DNA from: Diphasiastrum complanatum
Taxonomy: Eukaryota > Streptophyta > Lycopodiopsida > Lycopodiales > Lycopodiaceae
Assembly (NCBI GenBank): GCA_029204225.1
Contig: CM055095.1
Location: forward strand, 40,230,141-40,294,140
DNA length: 64,000 bases
Reading direction: 5' to 3'
Shown here: positions 27,801 to 40,000 of the stretch, piece after piece
Position numbering within the stretch: position 1 is the first letter of the stretch
Layout of the letters: every line of letters begins with the position of its first letter
Notes under the pieces: model-generated
What the model was told of the DNA's origin: nothing
The model's database searches: none
The model's input: only the letters and a program-made list of their open reading frames with translations
Position numbers and translations under genes: made by a program

Positions 27801-30800
27801 CCACTGACAGCCATCCTCGTGCCCCACTACACCTTGGTTATCAATGGACCATCCCACTAGCTAGCCCTGGTCTTGATCCGAACTATTTATGGATATCATG
27901 GCTAGGTAGCCGTTGGTAATAACTGTTGAAATTTGTCACTTCTCACTTGACATTGTTTATTGTAATAAAGATCAAACATTAGAACAATGTTGATGATCTG
28001 ATTTCACATGTGTAGAGCCTGTTCCCACGTGTGAAAGCAAGTACTTTTCATACTTGTATATATCTAAATTGATTTTGTATCATTCTAGTTAGTGTGAACA
28101 TGATATGACTAGTTTTTAGTCAAGTTGACTAGTCACCTAGAAATTAGCTTTTCCTTGCATGGGCATGAATACCCCACATGACAAGTGGATGTTCACACGT
28201 GTGTATAGAATTCTAGAAGATAAGAGTTGACCATTTTCCTTAGATCCTATTTTGTAGGGAATATTCCTATATTCTAGGAGACTAGCTCTTTGGATTTTAG
28301 CCATATTCTAAAAGGTCAACTTTAGATAAGGATCAAGGATGGATCAAAAGGATAGATCTGAGTGATGTGGCACTCTTCACACGTGTGAAGACCTGCTGGA
28401 CTGTACCAGACTCATGGATGTACTTGATCCATAAAAGGATCATCATTTTGCTAAGAAGATTGATAAGACTTTCGCATTCTACACTTTTGTGAGTTTTCTA
28501 GTCAATAGAATTGTGATTTCTATGAATGATTGCACGTACTGTATTCCAAACGTGTGAGGCCGCCTTCACTAATTTATGATGTGTTGATCCATCGCTCTTG
28601 CTTAAATCTAAGTGTAGTGAATCTAGATCAAGATCTAATGTGTAGAACTTGATAGATCCATTGATTAAGCAACCAATAACTCTCTATGATTGTTAAGTAC
28701 AATCATTATTGTCCTTTAAACTGAAAATTTATCAATAACTACCGCATTTCACTAATTGATATTGTGCATATACACTAGGTCGCAATTGGCAACACGGCAA
28801 CACACCCAACAAATACTCCAGTTAGAGATCCTGACCATTCCTGCGAGTGATAGACCTATCAAAGCAACAGGTTCTAACAAGATAACGTTCCGGGTCCTAA
28901 CAGTTTAAATACAATTGATGATCTGCGCCCTCCTCTAAGAGAGAGAGAGAGAAAACAACAACACAAGTAATGGAGAGCAATGCTTAGCCAAAACTGAAAA
29001 ATGTGACACAATAAGCCAATATGTACTCTACCTACTTACTGAATGTAGGGCACCCCCCAAAAGTCAAGATAGGGCCCCTAAACCAAATTAGGACCCACGA
29101 GTCAGTACATGACCAAAATTGGGTCCATCACAAATTAAGACAAACTTAACATGGCCTAAATAACTAAATACCCATAGTTACACAAATCTCAACCTTTTGG
29201 GTCAAAGTAACCTATGGATTAACTTTAGCATAATCATTTATTTCTATAAACCTCCTTAAATGACAATGCAAAAAAACTGAAATCTTCACTATGTGATAAA
29301 GCCACCACGTGGTATTAAATTTAAAGCTTTGCATAAAGCTTCAAATCTGACTCTAGGCAACGCCTTAGTGAAAAGGTCCGCAATATTATCCTCTGTAGGA
29401 CAATACTCAAGTAAAATGTCGCCATCATGAAGTCTCTCCCGAACAAAGTGATAATGGATCTCGATGTGCTTCGTCCTCACATGAAAAACATGATTCTGTG
29501 CAATGGCAATAGCACTTTGACTATCACTCAAGATAAGAGTGGCTGCGAGCTCGCCACACTTCATGTCAACAAGTAGTCTTCTCAACCATAAACACTCTGT
29601 TGTGGCTGAAAATATCGCTCTATATTCTGCCTCACTAGAAGAAGTAGCAACAGTGGGCTACTTTTTACTTGACCAAGAAATTGCAGAATTTCCATAAAAA
29701 AAGCAATGTCCACTTGTAGAGGAATTGTAGCCATCATTCTGCCTAATGGTGAAGAAAAATACATTAAGAATGTGCTTTATGTTTCAAGAATCAAGAAGAA
29801 TCTTCTTTCGGTTTCAACTATGTTGAAGCAAGGACTAGTTGTTGAGTTCAAAGAAGATAAGTGTCTTGTCAAGGATCCTAAAAGATCTCTCTTGATTATT
29901 GTTTTGGGAACAATGCATGCTAGTTATTCATTACGGATACCTATGAGCGACGAATTCCCTCTATATGTCTTGTTACTTCTACATCACAATCATTGGAATT
30001 GGCTGAATTGTGGCACGCAAGGTTTGGACATCTCAACTTTGCAAGTTTGAAGAAGCTGAAGACATTTAATATGGTAGAAGATATTCCTAACTACTGAGCA
30101 GCCAGAAGGGCATGTATGCGAGGGGTGCATACTTGGAAAGTTTCAAAGGAAACCTTTTCCAATTGATGGAACTATAAGGGTTTTTGATAAATTTGATTTG
30201 GTTCAAAGTGATGTTTGTGGTCCAATGAGGACCGAATCCATTGGAAAGTGCATCTATTTTGTGACTTTTTTTATTGATGACTTTTCCCGTTTTACATGGA
30301 TTTATCCTATGAAGGCTAAATTGGAAGTTTTTCAACATTTCAAAGATTTTTCTAGCAATGGTGGAAAATCAGTTTGGGCATTCTTTGAAAACCCATACGC
30401 ACCTATCGAGGAGGGGAATACATTAAGAGTACGTTCGGTGCGTTTCTTCGAGAGAAAGGAATTCTACATCAAATGACAACTCTCTATACGCCTCAACAAA
30501 ATGGTGTTACCGAGCGAAAGAATTGCACACTTATGGAGATGGCCCGTTGCATGCTCAAAGCAAAGGGGCTGCCTCACAAGTTTTGGGCTGAAGCGGTTAT
30601 AACGGCAGCATACATAAGCAATCGTTGTGCTACTAAAGCATTGAAAGTATTAACTCCTTATGAAGTTTGGTATGGGAAGAAGTCTTCAATCTTTCACTTT
30701 CTCATTTTTGGTTGTACGGCTTATGCTTTTGTTCCAGATAAACTTCGTACAAAGCTTGAGGATAAAGGAGTTAAATGCATTTTTGTTGGCTATAGTAGTG

Positions 30801-33800
30801 AAAGCAAAGGCTATATAGGCTGTTCAATTTGAGCACTAACAAGATTATTGTTAGTCGTGATGTGCATTTTGATGAAAAGAATTCACTAGATATTGCCCCA
30901 TCTAATATCTTGAAGGGGGACAGCCCACATAGTGTGAATGTTGAAGTTTTTCCAGATTTGGTACCATCTTATATTTCAGGAGATAAGGGGCAGCAATCAA
31001 CCAGTTTCGAACTGCCCAACACCTCATCAAGTTTAGAGCCTAATGTTCATCAAGAACTGCCCATTGTTGCTCAAAATTGCAGGAACTATTGGACAGCAAG
31101 GACCAGTTTCGGAAGATCTTGGAGCCAAGTGCAGTGTCGGAAGATCTTGGGCAGCAAATTGCAAGAAGAGACATGGCTGTTGGACAGCCTAAAACAGTCC
31201 CACAGTGGCTGTTGTTGACTTTGCGGGACAACAAAGTAAGTTCATTTTATCATGGAAAGACACGTGCCTCTATAAAATCAGTGGACTATGCTGATTTTTC
31301 AGATTTTGCTCTTACATCTCATGGAGATGTTGCGGAAGAACCTATTTTTTATAAGCAGGCCAAGGGAGTAAAATGTTGGGAGGATGCGATGCAAGATGAG
31401 TATGACTCGCTCATGAAGAACCAGATTTGGGCTCTTGTTGATCTTCCTCATGGGAAGAAGGCAATTGGTTCTAAATGGGTATACAAAATCAAGTATAAGG
31501 CAGATGGTACCATTGAAAGGTACAAGGCAAGGCTTGTTGCCAAAGGCTATGCTCAACAAAAGGGGATTGATTTTAGGAGACTTTTTCTCCTACTGCTCGG
31601 ATGACTACCATGAGGGTAGTAACCTCTTTGGCTGCCCATTTGGTTGGCGTTTGCGACAACTTGACATAAAGACAGCATTTCTCAATGGTGATCTCAATGA
31701 GGAAGTGTACCTTCAACAACCTGCTGGTGTTTTGGTTGAAGGCCAAGAAGATAAAGTTTGTCTTCTCAAGAAGGCACTTTATGGACTGAAGCAAGCCCCA
31801 AGGATGTGGTATCAAAAGATACATGCCTACTTTTGTGATCGTGGGTTTACTAATAGTCCTAGCAAATCTACTCTTTATGTCAAGCATACTTCAGATTATA
31901 TCATCATTATTTTGCTTTATGTTGATGATATTATTATTACGGGAAGTAATGAGCAGCGGATTGATGCCGTAATACTTGATCTTGGTATGGTTTTTGAAAC
32001 CTTAGATTTAGGCCTATTGCACTTTTAACTTGGTCTTGAATTTGTACAAGAAGGGGATGGAATTTTCATCTCTCAAGAACGCTACATTGGGTAGATTTTG
32101 AAGTGGTTCAAAATGGAAGATTGCAAGCCGGAGACAGGCCTGAAATTAAGTAGTCAAGGTGATGGTGAACCATTTGATACTACTTTATATTGTCAAGCTA
32201 TTGGCTGTCTCATTTACCTATGTAATTCAAGACCAGACATTTCTTATAGTGTCTCACTCATGAGTCAATTCATGCATACCCCGATGACATCACATTGGAA
32301 AGCATTGAAGAGGATCTTTAGATATATTCTAGGAACATTATTGATGTACTTTTCTTGACCATTAGGCAGAATGATGGCTACAATTCCAATTCCATGAACG
32401 GAATAAAATACATTATCCGCACATTGTACCTTGCTTCCATTTTGCACTTTCACTAATTTAGTGAATGCTTCTTTGCAAAAAGTCATATGACGAGTAGCAC
32501 CACTATCAATCACCCATTCAATGGGTTGAAAATCAGCAACTTGCAAAACAGAACCTGAATTCCTCAAAGATGAAGAAGTACTAGTAGAAGCAATATTAGA
32601 CACAAAAGCATAGTCTTGGTTGAAGAGATTATCACTAGCTTCAAGCTCTTGCTCCAAAGCAGCAAGTGAAGCAATAGTAGCAATTCCTTTACTCTCCTCT
32701 TTCACAAGCTTCTTCTTACAATCCTTGATGAAGTGACCGTACTTCTTGCAATAATGGCACTTCCCTTTCTTCTTTTGAGTGTTGACATTTTGACCTCCAA
32801 TGGGCTTTTGCTCATCCTTGGAAGTAGGCTTCCCCTTTCCTTTTGATTGTGCCATCCAACCGATCTTCACTACACAAAGAACCGATAGCTTCTGATTCTT
32901 TAGCCATTATCTCCAACAGAATTTCAGCTTGTAGTAGATAGAAAAGAGAGCCTTTCCACAACCAAATCTGCTCAAAAAGCTGCAGCAAAGAATAAGCTGA
33001 AAATAGGAGCACCAAATGTCTTCCAATCTGCAACCAAAGTGCCCAAAAGATAATGGATATATAGCTTTTTTTCTGCACAAAAAAACCAGCTTTTGAAAAT
33101 TAGGTTAGCTTTGATTGAAGCGTACACCAAAACCCAATTAGGAAGCCAAATAGTGTGATCAACACACACTTCAATAGGGTTGTTGAAAGCACCCTACTGC
33201 TTGCTGAAAATCTGCAATTTTCCAGCCACAAATTTGCCCTAACCCAAAATAGGGTATGCTGAATATTGGGCGCACTCCTTCACAACTGCAAACTTGAAAA
33301 TAAAACAGCAAGGTAAGAACCAAATCAGAAGCAGATTTTTGGGCGCCCTCCTCCAAACAAAACTTGCTGAAAACTGGCTGCAAAAAAATCAGATTTGAGA
33401 TGCTGATTTTTGGGCACCAAAAAGTGCTCCTCCAAGAACTGTGATGGGCGCCCTCCTTCAACCTAAAAAGAGACAAAAAAGCTGATCCAAACTCCACTTG
33501 GAAAAATCAGCAGGATGCTGAAATTTCAGAACAAAAGGTAGAATAGCTCCTCTTCTGGTAGGGCGCCAACGTACAAGCTTGTTGCAGATCCGGTAGCTCT
33601 GATACCATGTTAGAAATCCATAAATCATAATATGGATGGACAGACTAGGATTCAAACCCAGGACCTCCCTCATACCGGATAGGATGCTCTACCACTGAGC
33701 TATCCGCCTTGTTTGACATTCCAACACCCCCCCTCAAGCCACACTTGGTTGGGGTCCTAGCTGTCACCTGCCCCACAACTTGGGCCGCCTAACCATGGCT

Positions 33801-33929
33801 TTGACACCATGAACCGTTAGGTCTAACTTGGCTCTGATACCATGTTAGGAAAACAAGAGTCAAGGCACCAAGATCTAGCTATCAATCAATCTCCACAAGA
33901 CACAAGAGAGAAGAGGCTGGGCGCCCTCC

Positions 33930-34009
<80 letters not shown>

Positions 34010-37000
34010 CAGCAACACAAGTAATGGAGAGCAATGCTTAGCCAAAACTGAAAAATGTGACACAATAAGCCAATATGTACTCTACCTACGCACCCCCAAA
34101 AGTCAAGATAGGGCCCCTAAACCAAATTAGACCTCTAAGGACCCACGAGTCAGTACATGACCAAAATTGGGTCCATCACAAATGAAGACAAACTTAACAT
34201 GGCCTGAATAACTAAATGCCCATGGTTACACAAATCTCGACCTTTTGGGTCAAAGAAACCTATGGATTAACTTTAGCATAGTCATTTATTTCTAACAGAT
34301 CTCAAATATTGATACAACATAACATGTGTCGAGGGAACACTTCAAATTGATGTGTTTAACATAAAGACTGCCTACTCAAGAACAAGCTTGCAAGGTCCAA
34401 ATACACAAACAACACAACACAAGCATTGAACCATGGCGGGAATCCATCATAGAGTGATAATTTGAGTAGATAAGGCAAGCAATGATATCTAAACTTGTCT
34501 CACAAGTCAACTGTCTCCAATGCAATCAAGGTTGAAGACTGTTGAAGTCAAAATATCAAATGTGAGTAGATAATGCAAGAATTGAAAAAAGAATGGGTAT
34601 ATTATATCTCAGTAGAAGATTTCTCACCTCATGGCAAACCAAAATTGCACCAGTTTTCTATTCTTACAGTAAATTTTTATCAAGGAGCAGAATAATCAAG
34701 CTTGGATGCAAGATGGCACTTTACAGCCAACTATAATTCAGAATCACATTCAAATCGTGTACATTAGATGCTCACCCGTATATATTGTGAAAACGTGACC
34801 CGTGGACTGTTGGGATCTTTATACAAAACAGCAAAGCCTGGCATGTTACCACACTCCCGATCATAGACATCCTCGTTACTCTGTAAAGTAGCAGCTTGAT
34901 AAGGAATGATAGTCAAATCCATAAAGCTAGCAATAAACTTTGAGCTAGGAAGGACCATAACTCTCTCTTGCAGCACGAATAGTTTTGTGAATTTCCAAGT
35001 ACAGAAAAGATGATTGAAGTGACTTCAAAACAGACATGTTAATCTCCACAACAGACCAACACTCTCCAGCAGGTGCACACAAAAGTTTGTTGAAAACTAG
35101 CTTAAAAGATCAGTCTATTTGAGTAAGGTAACATCAGAATTGAAAATTACAAGCAAAGGGCCATAACCATTATAATCAAGATGCTTTCCGATCAGCAATA
35201 TATGTCAAGGTTTTTAAGCTTTCTCTTGCATGTCAACATGCACCTCAGAAGAATCAAATTCCAAACGTCGAGGTGAGGAAGAATAGACATCAACCAACGT
35301 TTAGGATTTAGAGTATGGAAGCCGCTGTTAACAGGAAGAACAATAGCCTTGATAACAAGAAGATCTTCAAATGCTATTTGATAAAGAATGGAGATGTATC
35401 TTCGCTTCGATTACAATGTCGTCATCAGCACAGTACAAGAAAGTTCTGAGCAATCATGCAGAGAAACAAATTTATACTATCATGAAGAAACTCATAATTA
35501 CCTTCCAAAGGTAGGCCATTTTCAAAGTTTCATAGAGAAACCTGCCCAATCTACCAGCTTCATATTCTGTGCAGCAACATATCATAGGTTGCAATGTCTT
35601 GCAGATCAAGACATCAATATGATTCACCGTGTTAAAGAAAGGTGTCCCAAGTGAATGGAGAGTGTGCACAAATCTTGCACAGTAGACTGCATCCATCATG
35701 CTAAACACACAACGAGGAAATATACAACGCTGCAAAAACTCCATGTTTATCTTCAAAGGATCTGGGCAAGAAGTCAACCATGAATCCTTTTCTTGCACTA
35801 ATCGATGATGCACCGAAGTGACATTTTGTTCTTGCTTCTGCAGCTCTGTTGACAGTCTATCTAAAATTTCTTGTATCTTCTCCTTGTCTTTTTTACGCTT
35901 GGCAATAGCAGCATGCGAATTGTCGCTATTTTCTTCAAGGGATTTTAGAGCAGTGCGCTGTTTTGCAATTTCAAATTCGTACCTCTTTCTTGGTACATAT
36001 AAATCATGCAGATTCAATCCCCAGAAAGTCACATACAGCTCAGGCGAGAGACTATTCCAAGATTTTGGCGGTAAAATAGAATGGATAGTAGCCAGAAGTT
36101 CCGACCACCTGCAGCATCTAAACCGTGAATTCTCATTCCTGTAAAAATAACTTCCAAAAAACAACAATGTTCAGAAAACAACCAGTAATTAAACAAAATA
36201 TTAGAATAAAGAAAAAAAAATTTAACTTGCTCAAACCACAGATCCAAATGGATCAAAGACCAAAAAAAAGGAGCAGGATTTGTAGATCTATATTTCATAT
36301 GCATGCTATGCACAAATATAACAGAGGCCTGATTTCCTTGGCGTTTCTTATGAAATAGTAGAATCATAGCCAGAAACAGTTATGGCCAGATAGTTGCAGC
36401 CCTGGGGCCATCAGCTGTCATTACAGACAACATAACTGTGATGCTTGGGTTTATTTTGGAACCATATATTCTCACATAGCTTTTTTGACAGATACTCATT
36501 GAAAACTCTTTATTTCGGCATAGATGACAACCCTCATCGGCTAGAAATAGAATCAATGAAGCCTATAAATACAAAAGCAGAATTCATATAAAGATCAGAC
36601 ATCCTTGAATATCTTTATTATATTAGTTTAAACTTCAGATTAGCATAGCTAGCTTAGCATGGTCAGATATTCATCATTCTCTCACACATCTGAGAGCTTT
36701 GTTGATCAATAGAGCTTTGGTTCTCTGCCATCTATTTTAGTACGGCACCAGATCACCATTGTAGAGATTGCCATATTTACCAGCCAGCAGCCAGTTAGAG
36801 GCCATCTTCAACAATGCTGCACATGACATCTACAAGCGGAGACACTCGTAGATTAAACTGTCATCATCTCATAACCATGCCATGGTGGTGTAATACAGCA
36901 TGCTAACCAGAAGCTTCATGCTTCTTAGAATCCATGAACCTCACCATTACTCATCTTCCATAGGCAAACAAACGACACTTCAACATCTCCTTCAGACCAC

Positions 37001-40000
37001 ATGCAGCCAACAAACATGGTAGGATCCACTTGAGGTCAAGCTCACAGCACTTCCTTCAGTAGACACTCTGCAACATGATTGAGCTAACATAATACCTCCT
37101 ATTATGAAAGCCAAGTGTATGAGCTACTAATTCAACAGCTTCGAATATCCTCATTCCAGTTAGAGAATGAGATCCAACAAAGAGCAGCTACAAAAATTGT
37201 ATGCTCTCATAGAGCTTCACAGTTTCGTTGTTTTTTTTTTTAATCAGAAAATTTTGTGAGGCTGCAGGGGCACCAGCTGGCGTCGCGCCACCTGTACAGA
37301 CCGAAGAACCGCAGCGCCACCTGTACGGACCAGCGGACAGATCCGCGCGGCCAGCGGAGAGGTCCGCGCGCTGTCCGCAGGGTCCCGAGGTAGTCATGTG
37401 GCAGCCACCTGTACCTTCTGAATTCCATGTGGCAATTATACATACAGCTTGTGTATTAGCTGTCTCTATGTGGATTGGTGAGTGGTTTCTCCTTGCATGA
37501 AGAAGTAAAAGCTTGGAAGGTTGTGGGATGGTGGATAGCCATCTTTCCTCTTGCTCCTTTTATTTGTTCTTTCAATTTTCAGGATTCTCTTATGCTGTGG
37601 CAGCCATGGACAATACCTCAGCTTGTTCATTATCTTGTGTAAGTTTCAAAGTGAATTGATCTTGAGTGAGTCTCTTCCTTCCATCAGCTGTATACTCTTA
37701 TTGTTTCCTTCTATCATGGAGCCCACTCAATCCAAGGATGATCAACCTATGACTACCCCTACAATTCAAAATGTTGAAGCTCTTATGTTGGCAATCAACA
37801 ACAGATTACTGATATGCAGGCAAAACATAATAAGGAGCAGGAGGAGTGGAGAGATTTGGCGCAAACTAGGCAAGCTTTGCACCATGCTCACATCACGCCA
37901 GATCCTTTTTCAGGAGAGAAGAAAGATAGATCCCCTGATGTTGTGATTTCGTGGTTGGATCGTTGAGCTCGCATCTCTCTATGCACGATTCAACAGATGA
38001 CAACAAGATCAGTATAGCGGTCATGTATTTGTGACGCAAATCATTTACCTAGTGGCAAGATCTTAGAGGCAAGGCTGATGCCCCCAAGACTTGGGAGGAT
38101 TTTTGTAAGGCCTTTAAGGTGGCCTTCTTACCCATCTTAGATGACTTCAAGTTCTATCGCCAGTATGCGATGATTCCCATGGCGGAACCGGCCCTTGGAT
38201 GCATACTTGTAAGAATTTCAAGAGGTATATTCTCATTTTGCTACAAGAATAGATCCTGCTTTAGTCAAGTTGCATTTTATTTTGGGATTGCCCAAAGATT
38301 TTCAACTCGAAGTAAGGAGGAACCAGCCTCATTCTCTCGAGGATGTTCGCTATGCCAAGCTATACGATGATACTCGTGTAGTAGCTAAGCTTGAGCCTAC
38401 CGGCCAACCCGAGGTAAAGGGTAAAATGGCATTCTTTTCAAAGAAGAAAAAGTGAAGGGTTCTCCCTTGGAACCAAGTGGATCAAAGAAACGATCAGTCT
38501 GCAAAAATACTCGGGAATCGCTCAACAGGTGGCTCCGACATATCGAACATCATCCGACCTATAGACGACGCCGACGAAAGTCGGAGAAGTCGACCAAGTC
38601 AAAGAACGACAATTATTGTTCCACCTGATATGAAGCTAAAGACTTGCCCTAACTGCTTTGCAAGTAAATTTCCGGGAAGTCCTAACTGGATGGAAGCCAA
38701 TGCATTACAGCTATTTACCAAATGCGACTGTGACCTGATTAGTTGTCCTACTGGATACGCGTTAATTGCTTTAGTATAAATAGCTGATCATCAAAGACTT
38801 CTCTGACTCTCTAGCTCAGTTTTCTTTCAGAGTTCTATTAGAGTATTGCTATTCGCACTTACTGCTTATCAGCGGAAGCGCATCAAACAGAGTTTTCAGT
38901 TACTCAGAGATAGCTCAGAGTACGCGGTTTCACCCGTTATTGTTTTGTGCTCTCATCATCTGATTTGTACATGTTACTTACTGAATCAATCTATCTTCTT
39001 ATTGCGTTCAGTATCATGTCAGAATGTATGCTTCTCTATAGGTATTTGTAACTGATAAATCTCTTATTGCTTTGTCTGTTTTTTTGAATGCATCAACACT
39101 GCAATATTCAATACATCATTGTTTGGCTATGAAATCACTTTAGTGCTAGCAATTTCAAAGTTAGTTGCTAAGAGATTGAACGTGACTTCTGTCATTATTC
39201 GATGGACCAAGAAACCTTCGCAAAGGCCAGGAGCGACAACTTATGCTTTAATTGCATGGAACCGGGTCATATTGCAAAGGAGTGCCCGATGAAAAGGAAA
39301 AATGTTAAAGGGTCTTCCTTTAAGGCGCCAGGTAACTCTAACATTTCAAGCATAGATTTGACCTTCGTTAATAATTCTAGTTATGAGCATTGTTGTTTTA
39401 ATACGGCAATTTTTGGTCCCCACGACCTACTTCGGATGAATGGGATCGTTGGAGGCCAAGCCGTAACAGTGTTATTTGACGATGGTTCCACACATAATTT
39501 TATTAACTCTTAAGTTATTGCAGAAATTAACGGTGGAAACAAAGCAAAGTGACCATCGGTATGTGGTAAAGCTGGCCACAGAAGTAGAGAGTCAAGTTTG
39601 GGACCGGATAGTCCCACGTCTTCCTATTCAAATTCAGGGGTATAAGGATAAATTAGATTTCCATGTAATGAATTTGGATAAAGTAGACATTATACTTGGT
39701 AAGGAGTGGTTCTGGTTCATGAGAGGAATGAATCGTTAAAGAAAAACTATGTAACCCATAGTTTGTCGTTCTTACATACAGCTCTCTCATTGAATTGAAT
39801 GGAAAGGTGGATGTCTCATCTCCTTACATGCTTTCAGCTTTGGAAACTGTTAAATGTATGGATATTGTTGATTGTAATTCTTATTTATGTTGGTTGAAGG
39901 ATTTTTCTTATCATGAAGAATGCAATTTACAATACTATAACTTCCAAGTGGAATTAATGTCTAACAACCTAAAACAAGAAAATTCACCGGAAGGTGAAAC

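Larger units (their letters stand above)
28925..34297 (-). mobile_element. Ty1/copia element with its core in opposite orientation
   Basis: Both ends read on the minus strand. The right LTR is 33843-34297, followed by primer-binding sites, a leader, gag with CHYCKKYGHFIKDC near 32750 and protease with VIDSGATRHMT near 32510. On the left are the RNase H end with HVRTKHIEIHYHFVRE near 29460, a purine-rich run, and a shortened partner LTR at 28925-29249. The central block, about 29.7-32.3 kb, holds integrase and reverse transcriptase on the plus strand. A roughly 50-bp protease-end sequence occurs in opposite orientations at the two edges of the core. The LTRs are a few percent diverged with indels, so it is older than the 42.9-48.2 kb copy. 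It has many breaks. It lies in a THO2 intron. Confidence 0.8.

Noticed and set aside
33638-33708. A genuine tRNA gene
   Set aside because: Acceptor ends do not pair well and the anticodon arm is imperfect. It sits within an LTR-like unit.
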